Positions 44,634-53,134 of a DNA stretch of 64,000 bases are shown here, piece after piece (the first letter of the stretch is position 1; every line of letters starts with the position of its first letter). The notes below the pieces were generated by a model that had not been told where the DNA came from, searched no databases, and was given only the letters and a program-made list of their open reading frames with translations. Origin of the DNA: Microbacterium sp. Bi121 (lineage in GTDB: Bacteria > Actinomycetota > Actinomycetes > Actinomycetales > Microbacteriaceae); NCBI RefSeq assembly GCF_918698005.1, contig NZ_CAKKLJ010000005.1, positions 186,001 to 250,000 on the forward strand, in the 5' to 3' direction. Position numbers and translations under genes: made by a program.

Positions 44634-45182
44634 ATGGAACCCATCGAGGCGATAACGGCCGTGCATCACCCGATGCGCAGGCGCATCGTCGACTACCTCG
44701 GTCTGTACGGCGCGAGTCAGGTGACGACGCTGGCGCGCGCGCTCGAGCAGCAGGTCGGCAGCATCAGCCATCACCTGCGGATGCTGGAACGCGCGGGCAT
44801 CATCGAGCGCGCGGACGATCCGACGGGCGACAAACGCACCAGCTGGTGGCAGCCGTCCAGGACGAGCTTCAGCTGGTCGGTCGACGACTTCGCCGACTCC
44901 CCCGCCGACGCGATGCTCGCTCGCGGGGCTGAGCGCGCCAACATCAACACGCAGATCGGAAGGCTGTCGGCCTGGCATCGCAGCGGGAACGCCGACCCGG
45001 CGTGGAGCCGAGCGGCCTTCAGCTCCGACACGCTGACCTGGGCGTCTTCCGACGAACTCGCGGCGCTGTCGGCAGCCGTGTCCGCGACGATCGAGACGTG
45101 GCGTCGCTCCATCGACAGTACGGATGGCGTCGAACGGCGCCCGGTGTTCGTCTTCGCACACGGATTCCCGACCGCACCGTGA
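44634..45182 (+). CDS. ArsR-family winged-helix regulator
   Basis: The 182-aa protein has an ArsR-type winged helix in the first 80 residues (AVHHPMRRRIVDYLGLYGASQVTTLARALEQQVGSISHHLRMLERAGIIER). No metal-binding cysteines are present, so it is probably a non-metal member. The rest may bind a ligand. It is followed after 10 bp by an MFS transporter and the two form a typical regulator-exporter unit. GTG at 44625 is an alternative start. Confidence 0.87.
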   Translation: MEPIEAITAVHHPMRRRIVDYLGLYGASQVTTLARALEQQVGSISHHLRMLERAGIIERADDPTGDKRTSWWQPSRTSFSWSVDDFADSPADAMLARGAERANINTQIGRLSAWHRSGNADPAWSRAAFSSDTLTWASSDELAALSAAVSATIETWRRSIDSTDGVERRPVFVFAHGFPTAP

Positions 45183-45192
45183 CCACCAAACC

Positions 45193-46428
45193 ATGACCGC
45201 CACAGAACCGACCCTGCTGCGCGAGCCTCCTCGCTTCTCCCGCGACCTCACGGTCCACGCGTGGATCGTCGTGAAGGCGCTGTCCGACGCCGGCGATGCG
45301 ATCTGGAGCATCGCGCTCGCGTGGACCGCGGTGCAGATCACCTCACCGGCGATCGCCGGCCTCATCGTCGCGGCAGGCACCGTGCCGCGCGCCGTCATCC
45401 TGCTCTTCGGCGGCGTCCTCGCCGATCGAGCCAATGCCCGCCACGTGATGATCGCGTTCAACGTGCTGCGGGTCGCGGTGCTGGTCGGCGTCGCCCTGTG
45501 GGTGCTCGGGCATCCGCCGACCGTGCTGGTGCTGCTGCTCGCCGCGATCGCCTTCGGCGCGTGCGACGCGTTCTACGAGCCGTCGGCGGCGACGATCGGT
45601 CGGCAGCTCGTCCGGGTGGAGGATCTGCCGTCATACAGCGCGGTGATGCAGACGGCCACCAGACTCGGGACAATGGGCGGCGCGGCGCTCGGCGGATTCC
45701 TCGTCGCGTACGCCGGCCTCGTCGGCAGCGCATCGATCAATGCCGTAACCTTCGCGCTCGTCATCGCCTTCATCGCGATCTGGCTTCGGCCCAGGTTCGC
45801 GCTGGCCAGGGCAGATCGGGAGTCGGCGCTGCGCGGCATAGCGCGCGGGTTCACACACCTGAAGGATGCTCCGACGACACGCACCCTCGTGATCGCACTG
45901 TCCGGTCTCAATCTCGCGGTCGGGCCGGCGACGGGCATCGGGATCGCACTGCGAGCGCACGACGAGGGCTGGGGAGCACAGGCGGTGGGCATCTTCGAGG
46001 CGCTGATCGGACTCGGCGCGGCTCTCGGTGCGATCACGGTCGCGAAGTGGCGGCCGCGTCACGAAGCCCTCGGCGGATTCTCGGCGCTCGTCGTGCAGGG
46101 CGTCGGGATCATCCTGATCGGAGTCGGGCCGCTGTGGCTGACCGGTGTCGGCAGTCTCGTCATCGGCCTCACTGCTGGTTTCGCATCCGTGCTGCTGAGC
46201 GCCACGTTCGCGGCGACGATCGACACCGCGTACCTGGGCCGGATGAGTGCGATCACCCGGCTCGGCGACGACGTGTTCATGCCACTGGCCATGGCAGCTT
46301 TCGGAGCGCTGGCTGCGGCGACCGCGACCTGGATCGCGTTCGTGGTGTTCGGCATCGCGCTGGTGGGCATGATGGTCTTCCCGCTGCGCAATCGGCAGTT
46401 CCGCGAGTTGACGCTGCGAGCGACCTGA
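45193..46428 (+). CDS. MFS transporter (DHA3-type drug exporter family)
   Basis: The 411-aa protein has about 12 hydrophobic helices, with ADRANARHVMIAFNVLRV at the loop between helices 2 and 3 and FYEPSAATIGRQLVR in helix 4-5 region, as in MFS drug exporters of the MefA/DHA3 type. The substrate is unknown. It is co-transcribed with the ArsR-type gene and ends at a bidirectional terminator. Confidence 0.85.
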   Translation: MTATEPTLLREPPRFSRDLTVHAWIVVKALSDAGDAIWSIALAWTAVQITSPAIAGLIVAAGTVPRAVILLFGGVLADRANARHVMIAFNVLRVAVLVGVALWVLGHPPTVLVLLLAAIAFGACDAFYEPSAATIGRQLVRVEDLPSYSAVMQTATRLGTMGGAALGGFLVAYAGLVGSASINAVTFALVIAFIAIWLRPRFALARADRESALRGIARGFTHLKDAPTTRTLVIALSGLNLAVGPATGIGIALRAHDEGWGAQAVGIFEALIGLGAALGAITVAKWRPRHEALGGFSALVVQGVGIILIGVGPLWLTGVGSLVIGLTAGFASVLLSATFAATIDTAYLGRMSAITRLGDDVFMPLAMAAFGALAAATATWIAFVVFGIALVGMMVFPLRNRQFRELTLRAT

Positions 46429-46448
46429 TCGCGGCCTCCGGATACGCG

Positions 46449-46475
46449 AAAACCCCCGGCAGAACCGGGGGTTTT
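46449..46475. terminator. Bidirectional rho-independent terminator
   Basis: AAAACCCCCGG-CAGAA-CCGGGGGTTTT has perfect 11-bp arms with T-runs on both strands. It serves the MFS gene (plus) and tRNA-Glu (minus). Confidence 0.9.
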
Positions 46476-46483
46476 CCGTGTTG

Positions 46484-46556
46484 TGACCCCAGCGGGATTC
46501 GAACCCGCGTTACCGCCGTGAGAGGGCGGCGTACTAGGCCGCTATACGATGGGGCC
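46484..46556 (-). tRNA. tRNA-Glu (anticodon CTC)
   Basis: The 73-nt cloverleaf has acceptor strands GGCCCCA and TGGGGTC, anticodon stem CCGCC/GGCGG with loop CTCTCAC (anticodon CTC) and T-loop GGTTCGAATCC. The CCA is not encoded. It reads GAG codons and is charged by GltX, encoded in this window. Confidence 0.96.
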
Positions 46557-46710
46557 AGGCCTTGCGGAGCGTTTCCGTCCCGCGACAACCGTTCAAGTAT
46601 GCCATGAGGTTTTCGAGTCCGCAAAATCGAGGCGAGAGGCTCGCGATTCCCGGGCGCGTCTCTCCCGAACCATGTTTGCCGCGGCCGCCGGAACGGAGTT
46701 GACTCTTGGT

Positions 46711-47349
46711 ATGCGCGTAACGAAGCACGAACATGCCGCCCTCCGTCTCGATGAGAGCGGCGAAAGCCTGATCATCGACCCCGGCTCGTTCACCACACCG
46801 CTCGATGAGCTGTCCAGCGTGATCGGCGTGGTGCTCACGCACGAGCACCCGGACCACTGGACGCCTGAGCACCTCGACCGCATCCTGCGGGCGGCCCCCG
46901 GCACGCCGATCTTCGCTCCCGCAGGCGTGGCTGCGGCTGCGACCGACTACGAGATCACCGTCGTCGCCCCCGGCGACACTGTCACCGCAGGACGCTTCAC
47001 GCTGCGCTTCTTCGGCGGCGAGCACGCTCTGATCCACTCTTCGATCCCGCTCGTGCAGAACGTCGGCGTGCTGGTGAACGACCAGCTGTATTACCCCGGC
47101 GACTCGTACGCCGTTCCTGAGGGAGTCGATGTCGACACTCTTGCAGCGCCGGCAGGGGCGCCGTGGCTCAAGATCGGCGAAGCCATGGACTTCGTCCTGG
47201 CGGTTCGGCCCCGTCGGGCCTTCGCCGTGCACGACATGACCCTGTCGGTCATCGGCCGCAACATGCACCGTCAGCGGCTGCAGTGGGCGACCGAGCAGAA
47301 CGGCGGCGAGTTCTTCGAGCTCGACCCCGGCGATGCACTCGACCTGTGA
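46711..47349 (+). CDS. Metallo-beta-lactamase-fold metal-dependent hydrolase (UlaG-like)
   Basis: The 212-aa protein has the metal-binding motif LTHEHPDHW (HxHxDH) at about residues 49-57, a later His (GGEHALIHS), YYPGDSY (Asp ligand) and AVHDMTLS with the last His. The family covers many hydrolases and the substrate cannot be told. The ATG at 46711 gives the usual short strand before the fold; the frame is open upstream into the tRNA. It overlaps the next GNAT gene (GTGA). Confidence 0.85.
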   Translation: MRVTKHEHAALRLDESGESLIIDPGSFTTPLDELSSVIGVVLTHEHPDHWTPEHLDRILRAAPGTPIFAPAGVAAAATDYEITVVAPGDTVTAGRFTLRFFGGEHALIHSSIPLVQNVGVLVNDQLYYPGDSYAVPEGVDVDTLAAPAGAPWLKIGEAMDFVLAVRPRRAFAVHDMTLSVIGRNMHRQRLQWATEQNGGEFFELDPGDALDL

Positions 47350-47873
47350 ACAGGCTGCTCCCCGCTCCCACCGCGCGGTTGCGGTTCCGCGAGATGACTC
47401 CTGCCGATCTCGACGACATGGCCGCGCTCCTCGGAGACCCGGAGGTCATGACGTTCTACCCGGCGCCGAAGACGCGCGATGAGAGCGTAGAGTGGATCGA
47501 ACGCATGCAGGAGCGCTACGCGATCGACGGTCATGGCCTGTGGCTCGTCGAGACCCACGGCGGCGAGTTCGTCGGCGACTGCGGCATCACGTGGCAGTCG
47601 TACAACGAGACCCCGGTCCGCGAGATCGGGTACCACGTCCGCCGCGGCCTCCAGGGACGGGGCCTGGCGACCGAAGCCGCCCTTGCCTGCCTAGAGCTCG
47701 TCAGGGACGAGTTCGCGCCGACGCTTCTCACCGCGATCATCCACCCCGACAACACCGCGTCGCGACGCGTCGCAGAGCACCTCGGGATGACGCACATCGC
47801 CGATGACCATGCGCACCCGTGGATCGTGCGCACGGTCATGGGGGTGACCGTCGAGCCTCAGCCGTCGAACTGA
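47346..47873 (+). CDS. GNAT-family acetyltransferase (RimJ/RimL type)
   Basis: The 175-aa protein begins TARLRFREMTPADLDDMAALLGDPEVM, typical of RimJ/RimL-like GNATs, and has IGYHVRRGLQGRGLATEAALACLELV as the acetyl-CoA motif and HPDNTASRRVAEHLGM near the end. Substrate unknown. GTG start overlaps the hydrolase stop. Its 3' end overlaps pepN by 16 bp tail to tail. Confidence 0.88.
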   Translation: MNRLLPAPTARLRFREMTPADLDDMAALLGDPEVMTFYPAPKTRDESVEWIERMQERYAIDGHGLWLVETHGGEFVGDCGITWQSYNETPVREIGYHVRRGLQGRGLATEAALACLELVRDEFAPTLLTAIIHPDNTASRRVAEHLGMTHIADDHAHPWIVRTVMGVTVEPQPSN

Positions 47874-50347
47874 CCCTGCGCGGCACGCACTCGCAGGTCG
47901 CGGGCGAGGTTGTCCCGCTGTTCGATCACGAGGCGACGGAGCGCCGCGGGGGCCGATTCATTGGCCGCGAGCCAGCCGTCGACGAGGACGAGATCTTCGG
48001 ATGCCGGGAACAGCCCGAGCACGAGCCTGCGGGCGAGTTCGATGCTCCGGTTCTGCCACGCGCCCGCGATCCGCTCGAAGTAGCCCGCGTCCAGTGATGC
48101 GATGAGATCTCGGCGGCCGCCGGCGCGCACGCCGCCGATCGTCGCGCTGAGATGATCGTTGCTGAGCGACTCGTCCTCCCAGGCCGCATGCCAGGCGACC
48201 AGGCGAGACTCGGCGAGCGGCTGCGACCACAGCGCGCGCACGGAGGCGGTACGGCCGCTGGCGGTGCCGTCGCGTTCGAGCTCGGCTGCGACGTCGTCGG
48301 CATCGGCGTGACCTGTCGTGCACAGGGCGATCATCAGTTCCCAGCGGAGATCGGGATCGATGCGCAGACCGGCAGGGGCGTCGCCGTCGAGGATGCCTCG
48401 TACGTCTGCGGCTCTGCCGGCATCCATCGCCGCCGCGGCGGCGAACGCGCGCGCCCACGACAGCTGGGCATCGCTCCCCTGCTCGGCGTTCTGAAGCGAC
48501 GCCCAGGTCGTCTCCAGCCAGGCGCGCCCGGCATCCTGGCGCGCAGCATCCGGCAGGTAGTGTCCGATGGCATGCGCAGCGTTGGCGAGAACGCCCGCGA
48601 GGAGGCCGATGTTGTCCTCTGCCGGCGCGTGGGCGCCGACGATCGCCAGGTAGCGAGCGGTCGAGAGCTCGCCGTCGCGGGTGGCGTTCCACAGCGACGA
48701 CCACACGAGGGCGCGCGGCAATGGTTCGAGTGTCGACAGCGCCTGTTCGACGGCGTCGAGGGAACGCGCATCGAGACGTGCCTTGGCATAGGTGAGGTCG
48801 TCGTCGTTGATGAGGACGAGGTCGGCGCCTCCGACGTCGATCGCTGCCCGCTCGTCGGACAGATCGACTTCGATCGCCTCCCGCCGTGTCAGGGTCCCCT
48901 CTGCGAGCTGGTAGCGGCCGACACGCAGCCGGTGCGGCCGAGGGTCGCTCTGCACGAGGACCTGCCCGTCGCCGGCGTCCTCCAGCCGGATCGTCGACAT
49001 GCCGGTGGTCTCCAACCAGGCCCGAGACCAGGCGCGCACATCGCGACCCGATGCCGCTTCGAGCTCGACCAGCAGGTCCTCGAGCGTCGTGTTGCCGTAG
49101 GCGTGAGCGGCGAAGTACCGACGAGCGCCCTCGAAGAAGTTCTCCTCGCCGACGAAGGCGACGAGCTGCTTGAGAACGGCGGCGCCCTTGGCGTAGGTGA
49201 TGCCGTCGAAATTCAGTTTGGCCGCTTCGAGGTCGGTGATGTCAGCCACGATCGGATGCGTCGTCGGCAGCTGATCCTGCTGATACGCCCACGACTTGCG
49301 GTTCGCTGCGAAGCGGACCCAGGCGTCGGTGAAGCGCGTCGCGGCGGCCGAGGCGTGCGCGCCCATGTAGTCGGCGAACGACTCCTTGAGCCAGAGGTCG
49401 TCCCACCACCGCATCGTGACGAGGTCGCCGAACCACATGTGCGCCATCTCATGGAGGATCGTGTTGGCTCTGCCGCCGCGCTGCGCGTCGGTCGCGGCTC
49501 CGCGTGACAGGTACGCCTCGGTGAAGGTCACGAGCCCTGGGTTCTCCATCGCGCCGAGGTTGTACTCGGGCACGAAGATCTGGTCGTACTTGCCCCAGGG
49601 GTACGGGAACGCGAACGCGTCGGTGAAGAAGTCGAGGCCCTGCTTCGTCACCTCGATGATCTCGTCCGCTTCGAGGAACTCCGCGAGCGATGGCCGGCAC
49701 AGCACTCCGAGGGCGACGACCTGGTCGCCGCGCGTCCATTCCGCGTCGACACGGTGATACGGCCCGGCTGCGACGGAGGTTATGTAGCTGGACAGCGGCA
49801 GCGTCGGCGCGAACTCGACGGTCTGCACCTCGCCCTGCTCGGAGACGCTGACGGCGCTCTGGTTCGACAGCACGTGCCAGCCGATCGGCGCGTGGACGAC
49901 GAACGTGTATGCGGCCTTCATGTCCGGCTGCTCGAAGCAGGCCATGACGCGTCGCGCGTCGGCAGGCTCGTACTGCGTGTAGAGATACGTCTCGCCGTCG
50001 ACGGGATCCACGAACCGGTGCAGACCCTCGCCGGATCGCGAGTAGCTGCCTGTGGCTTCGATCGTCACCGTGTTGGATGCCGCGAGGCCCCTGATCGTGA
50101 CGCGAGCACCGTCGTACTCGACCGGCTGGTCCGTGCCGTTGACCGTGACCCGCTGGATGTCTTCGCCGATGAAGTCGATCCAGGTGTCCGGGGTCGTGGC
50201 GTCGAAGCTCAGCGTGGTGGTGGATCCGAAGCCCGTCCGCGCCAGGTCGCGTGCCTGACGGAGGTCGAGCTCGACGCGGATCTCGTGGACGGTGACGTGC
50301 GCAGATCGTGCAGCCGTCTCTTCCCTGGTCAGGTTCGCTGAGGTCAT
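47858..50347 (-). CDS. pepN: Aminopeptidase N (M1 family)
   Basis: The 829-aa M1 metallopeptidase removes N-terminal residues from peptides in the cytoplasm. GAMENPG (substrate N-terminus recognition, about residue 264) and the zinc site HEMAHMWFGD with WLKESFADY downstream (HExxH-18-E, about residue 299) are intact. The C-terminal half is the ERAP1-like helical domain. No signal peptide is present. Confidence 0.96.
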   Translation of the reverse strand: MTSANLTREETAARSAHVTVHEIRVELDLRQARDLARTGFGSTTTLSFDATTPDTWIDFIGEDIQRVTVNGTDQPVEYDGARVTIRGLAASNTVTIEATGSYSRSGEGLHRFVDPVDGETYLYTQYEPADARRVMACFEQPDMKAAYTFVVHAPIGWHVLSNQSAVSVSEQGEVQTVEFAPTLPLSSYITSVAAGPYHRVDAEWTRGDQVVALGVLCRPSLAEFLEADEIIEVTKQGLDFFTDAFAFPYPWGKYDQIFVPEYNLGAMENPGLVTFTEAYLSRGAATDAQRGGRANTILHEMAHMWFGDLVTMRWWDDLWLKESFADYMGAHASAAATRFTDAWVRFAANRKSWAYQQDQLPTTHPIVADITDLEAAKLNFDGITYAKGAAVLKQLVAFVGEENFFEGARRYFAAHAYGNTTLEDLLVELEAASGRDVRAWSRAWLETTGMSTIRLEDAGDGQVLVQSDPRPHRLRVGRYQLAEGTLTRREAIEVDLSDERAAIDVGGADLVLINDDDLTYAKARLDARSLDAVEQALSTLEPLPRALVWSSLWNATRDGELSTARYLAIVGAHAPAEDNIGLLAGVLANAAHAIGHYLPDAARQDAGRAWLETTWASLQNAEQGSDAQLSWARAFAAAAAMDAGRAADVRGILDGDAPAGLRIDPDLRWELMIALCTTGHADADDVAAELERDGTASGRTASVRALWSQPLAESRLVAWHAAWEDESLSNDHLSATIGGVRAGGRRDLIASLDAGYFERIAGAWQNRSIELARRLVLGLFPASEDLVLVDGWLAANESAPAALRRLVIEQRDNLARDLRVRAAQGQFDG

Positions 50348-50566
50348 GGCACCATCGTTTCATGCCGGCCGAGAGAACCAGGGGCTGACGTTCAGCGGCG
50401 CATCCGTTAGGCTGGACGTGTTCGTCCGCCTTCATCTACCTCACCCTCTCGGGCATGCCACGCCGCTTCTACGCCGCTTCCCGGGAGTTTCTGACACCGC
50501 CGCACCAGTTCAACGCGCGGCTGACGGGTCGATGATCGGCCCACCGAACACCAAAGGAAACACAGC

Positions 50567-50770
50567 ATGGCCACTGGCACTGTCAAATGGTTCAACTCCG
50601 ACAAGGGCTACGGCTTCATCGCTCCCGATGACGGCTCTGCCGACGTCTTCGCGCACTTCAGCGCGATCCAGTCGTCCGGCTACCGCAACCTCGAGGAAGC
50701 GCAGAAGGTCGAGTTCGACACGGAGCAGGGCCCCAAGGGCCCCCAGGCGACGAACATTCGTCCGCTCTGA
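50567..50770 (+). CDS. Cold-shock domain protein
   Basis: The 67-aa protein is a complete CSD with RNP1 [10 protein letters not shown] and RNP2 DVFAHFSAI. It starts [14 protein letters not shown] after AAAGGAA. Such proteins are RNA chaperones. The 220-bp gap upstream (50348-50566) is shared with divergent pepN and likely holds a long 5' leader, but I could not assign a promoter there. Confidence 0.96.
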   Translation: MATGTVKWFNSDKGYGFIAPDDGSADVFAHFSAIQSSGYRNLEEAQKVEFDTEQGPKGPQATNIRPL

Positions 50771-50782
50771 TCCGAGCTTTTG

Positions 50783-50819
50783 AAGGCCCGGTGCCGCAGT
50801 TTCGCGGAACCGGGCCTTT
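50783..50819 (+). terminator. Rho-independent terminator after the cold-shock gene
   Basis: AAGGCCCGGT and ACCGGGCCTT (50783-50792, 50809-50818) pair perfectly, with an inner CCGC/GCGG stem. A short T-run closes it. It starts 12 bp after the cold-shock stop. Confidence 0.85.
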
Positions 50820-50837
50820 GCCATGTCACGGCTCGAC

Positions 50838-50881
50838 TTGACGATCGTCGACGGTAACGCGTACATTACAGAACGGTAACG
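50838..50881 (+). promoter_or_regulatory. Promoter with GTAAC-type direct repeats before the M23 gene
   Basis: TTGACG (50838-50843) and TACATT (50862-50867) are spaced 18 bp. ACGGTAACG is repeated exactly at 50851-50859 and 50873-50881, 22 bp apart, with ATTAC midway, giving GTAAC-N6-ATTAC-N6-GTAAC. Direct repeats of GTnAC with an 11-bp period resemble binding sites of OmpR-type regulators such as MtrA, which control cell-wall hydrolases in actinobacteria. Confidence 0.55.
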
Positions 50882-50893
50882 GTCCCACCCGAA

Positions 50894-50934
50894 GGGATCG
50901 ACGACGAGCAATCCTGCTCTGCCGGAAGGATCCC
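50894..50934 (+). promoter_or_regulatory. Structured 5' leader of the M23 gene
   Basis: GGGATC (50894-50899) pairs with GATCCC (50929-50934), and within it GAGCA-ATCC-TGCTC (50906-50919) forms a hairpin. The ribosome-binding-like GGAAGGA (50924-50930) lies partly in the outer stem, so folding could hide it. Confidence 0.4.
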
Positions 50935-50936
50935 TC

Positions 50937-51905
50937 ACGACTTCAGCACTACCCGAGCGCGCGCCCGAACTCGCCTCGGCCACCAGCCCCGTCACGCCTC
51001 GACCGCAGCTGCGGCGAGACCTGCGCCGCTCGTCGACCCCCGACGCGCAGCGGCCGGCAGCACCCACTGCCGCTTCTGAGCAGGACGCCTCCGCGGCAGC
51101 ACCCACCGCACCGCGCGCAGCCGCTCGCACGGCGCCGTCGGCTCCTGCCTCGCGACACAAGCCGCGCCGCACGGGCCATACGCATCGCCCGTGGGCCAAG
51201 ACGAAGGCGCTGGGAGCAACGCTCGCCGTCGGCGCGATGATCACGGGTGCAGCGCTCCCCGCGCTCAACCCCGATGCCGATCCCGTGGCGGCGACCACCG
51301 GTCTCAACGTCACGACCGAAGCGGCCGCGAACCCCCAGTCGTACAGCTCGACGGACGAGATCCGCGCTGAGATCGCCCCTCGGGGCAACTTCTCGGCCAC
51401 GACGCCGGCCGAGATCGAGGAGACGCGCTCGCAGGCGGTCGCCGCAGCGTTGTCGGCGGGCATGCCTCTGGCCAGTGCCGTGGACATTCCGATCGCCGAT
51501 GAGGTTCTCATGCCGATGGCAGCGGGCACCTACTCGTTCACCGATGGCTTCGGCGCCTCGCGCCCCGGCCGGTCCCACCTCGGCCAGGACTTCGCAGCCC
51601 CGGTCGGCACTCCGATCCGTGCGGCGATGGACGGCTGTGTCTCGCGCTCCACCGAGAGCTACCAGGGCTACGGCGTGACGATCCAGATCGAGAGCATCCT
51701 CGACGGGCGTTCGGTCAGCACCGTTTACTCGCACATGACCAACGGCAGCCGCGCCGTCCAGGTCGGCGACTGCGTGCAGGCCGGCGACTACCTCGCCGAC
51801 GTCGGCTCGACGGGATACGTCTTCGGCTCGTGCCTGCACTTCGAGGTGCATGTCGACAGCACGCCGGTCGACCCGATGCCCTGGCTCTCCGCCAACGTGC
51901 GCTGA
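50937..51905 (+). CDS. M23-family metallopeptidase (cell-wall hydrolase); start codon uncertain
   Basis: The C-terminal peptidase has GRSHLGQDFAAPVGTPIRAAMDG (HxxxD zinc motif), VYSHM and LHFEVHVD (HxH), all zinc ligands of M23 endopeptidases. Before it are a membrane/signal segment (ALGATLAVGAMITGAALPAL) and about 80 Ala/Pro/Arg-rich residues with coding-like GC3. No ATG, GTG or TTG exists in frame between the stop at 50877 and ATG 51237, which would cut the signal segment in half. GGAAGGA lies 6 bp before ACG 50937, so that position is my provisional start. The canonical alternative is 51237-51905. Confidence 0.75.
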   Translation, partial: TTSALPERAPELASATSPVTPRPQLRRDLRRSSTPDAQRPAAPTAASEQDASAAAPTAPRAAARTAPSAPASRHKPRRTGHTHRPWAKTKALGATLAVGAMITGAALPALNPDADPVAATTGLNVTTEAAANPQSYSSTDEIRAEIAPRGNFSATTPAEIEETRSQAVAAALSAGMPLASAVDIPIADEVLMPMAAGTYSFTDGFGASRPGRSHLGQDFAAPVGTPIRAAMDGCVSRSTESYQGYGVTIQIESILDGRSVSTVYSHMTNGSRAVQVGDCVQAGDYLADVGSTGYVFGSCLHFEVHVDSTPVDPMPWLSANVR

Positions 51906-51908
51906 CGC

Positions 51909-52892
51909 TCAGCGCTTCTGCAGCACCTTCAGCACGCACTGCTCTTCGACGGTGAGGTGTTTGCGCGGCCGCATCCGCGACATCGCTCGGCGCACGGCTG
52001 GAATCGTGACGCCGTCCTCGAACGCGCCGAACACACGCGGATCGATGTAGGAGTCCCTCGTCACGGCCGGCGTGTTACCCAGACGCTCAGCGACGTCAGC
52101 GATCACATCACGCACCACCGCGGCGCCCGCCGTGTCGTCGTCGCTCTCCAGCGCGAGCAGCGCCGACGTCGCGAGCAGCGTGCCGCCCCACGTGCGGAAG
52201 TCCTTCGCGGTGAATTCCTCCCCCATATGCCGCTTGACGTATGCGTTCACGCGCTTGCTGTCGACGTCGTGCAGGATGCCGTCCTCGTCGAAGAACCGGA
52301 AGATCTCGTGCCCGGGCATCTGCTCCAGCTGTGCGAGCACCCGGACGAGCTGCGGATCACGCACGGTCTTGACATGCCGCTTCCCGCTCTTACCTACGTA
52401 GTCGAACGTCACCTTCGTCGAGGAGACGTCCGTGTGCTTCCGCCGGAGCGTCGTGACACCGTAGTGGCCGTACGCACGCGCGTACTCGGCATTGCCGACG
52501 CGGAAGAACTCCTGGTCGATCAGCTTGACCACGCAGGCCACGACCTTGTCCTCGTCGAGCCGTCGACGCCGCAGATCCTTCTCGACCTGCTTGCGCAGCC
52601 GTGGCAGGCGCTCGGCGAAGAGCAGGACGCGTGCGAACTTCTTCTTCTCCTGCCGCCGGCGGTATGACGGTCCGTAGAGCGTCTGCGTGCGTCCTGCCGC
52701 GTCGATGCCCCTGGCGAGCACTTTGGACGACGATGAGCGCGATATCTCGACGTCCGTCCAGGCCGGCGGTATCGCGAGCTTCTCGATCCGCGCGATCTCG
52801 CGCGCGGCGGTGATCCGCCGGCGACCATCGCGATAGACGGTCTGTCCGGCGACGTCCTGCCGCGTGATCGGCAGCCGGGGTATGCGGCTCAT
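51909..52892 (-). CDS. DNA topoisomerase IB
   Basis: The 327-aa protein is a poxvirus-like topoisomerase IB. It has YRDGRRRI and GIDAAGRTQTLYGPSYRRRQEKKKF in the N-terminal part. The catalytic part has VGNAEYARAYGHYGVTTLRRKH, FTAKDFRTWGGTLLATSAL (catalytic Arg and Lys region) and the C-terminal TRDSYIDPRVF with the nucleophilic Tyr in the usual SYIDP context. It relaxes supercoils by nicking one strand. The ATG at 52892 is chosen; the longer frame runs into tRNA-Gln. Confidence 0.93.
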   Translation of the reverse strand: MSRIPRLPITRQDVAGQTVYRDGRRRITAAREIARIEKLAIPPAWTDVEISRSSSSKVLARGIDAAGRTQTLYGPSYRRRQEKKKFARVLLFAERLPRLRKQVEKDLRRRRLDEDKVVACVVKLIDQEFFRVGNAEYARAYGHYGVTTLRRKHTDVSSTKVTFDYVGKSGKRHVKTVRDPQLVRVLAQLEQMPGHEIFRFFDEDGILHDVDSKRVNAYVKRHMGEEFTAKDFRTWGGTLLATSALLALESDDDTAGAAVVRDVIADVAERLGNTPAVTRDSYIDPRVFGAFEDGVTIPAVRRAMSRMRPRKHLTVEEQCVLKVLQKR

Positions 52893-52937
52893 GGTTCCTG
52901 AATCATACTCGCGGCACTCGTGCTCCGAACAGCAGAA

Positions 52938-52959
52938 AACCCCCGCCTGAGCGGGGGTT
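52938..52959 (-). terminator. Rho-independent terminator after tRNA-Gln
   Basis: AACCCCCGC-CTGA-GCGGGGGTT has 9-bp arms. On the minus strand TTTTC follows, so it ends tRNA-Gln transcription before the topoisomerase gene. Confidence 0.85.
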
Positions 52960-52968
52960 CTTTCACTG

Positions 52969-53040
52969 CTGGGGTACCTGGACTCGAACCAAGAATGGCG
53001 GTACCAGAAACCGCTGTGTTGCCAATTACACCATACCCCA
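52969..53040 (-). tRNA. tRNA-Gln (anticodon CTG)
   Basis: The 72-nt cloverleaf has acceptor strands TGGGGTA and TACCCCA with discriminator G, anticodon stem GCGGT/ACCGC with loop TTCTGGT (anticodon CTG), and T-loop GGTTCGAGTCC. CCA is not encoded. It is next to gltX, whose product in this group usually charges both tRNA-Glu and tRNA-Gln with Glu before GatCAB amidation. Confidence 0.96.
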
Positions 53041-53134
53041 AGGGCGAAACCGGAGCCTCGCACCGAGGTACTACTCTACCCGACTTCGGCGGTGCCGCCA
53101 AAACGCGGCCGGGCTCTCGGGCGAGTCGTGCGGC

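Noticed and set aside
50870..50936. ydaO-type (c-di-AMP) riboswitch before the M23 gene
   Set aside because: Such riboswitches often precede cell-wall hydrolases, but this leader is too short and lacks the conserved CCGxCAGCUAAC-type 3' element.
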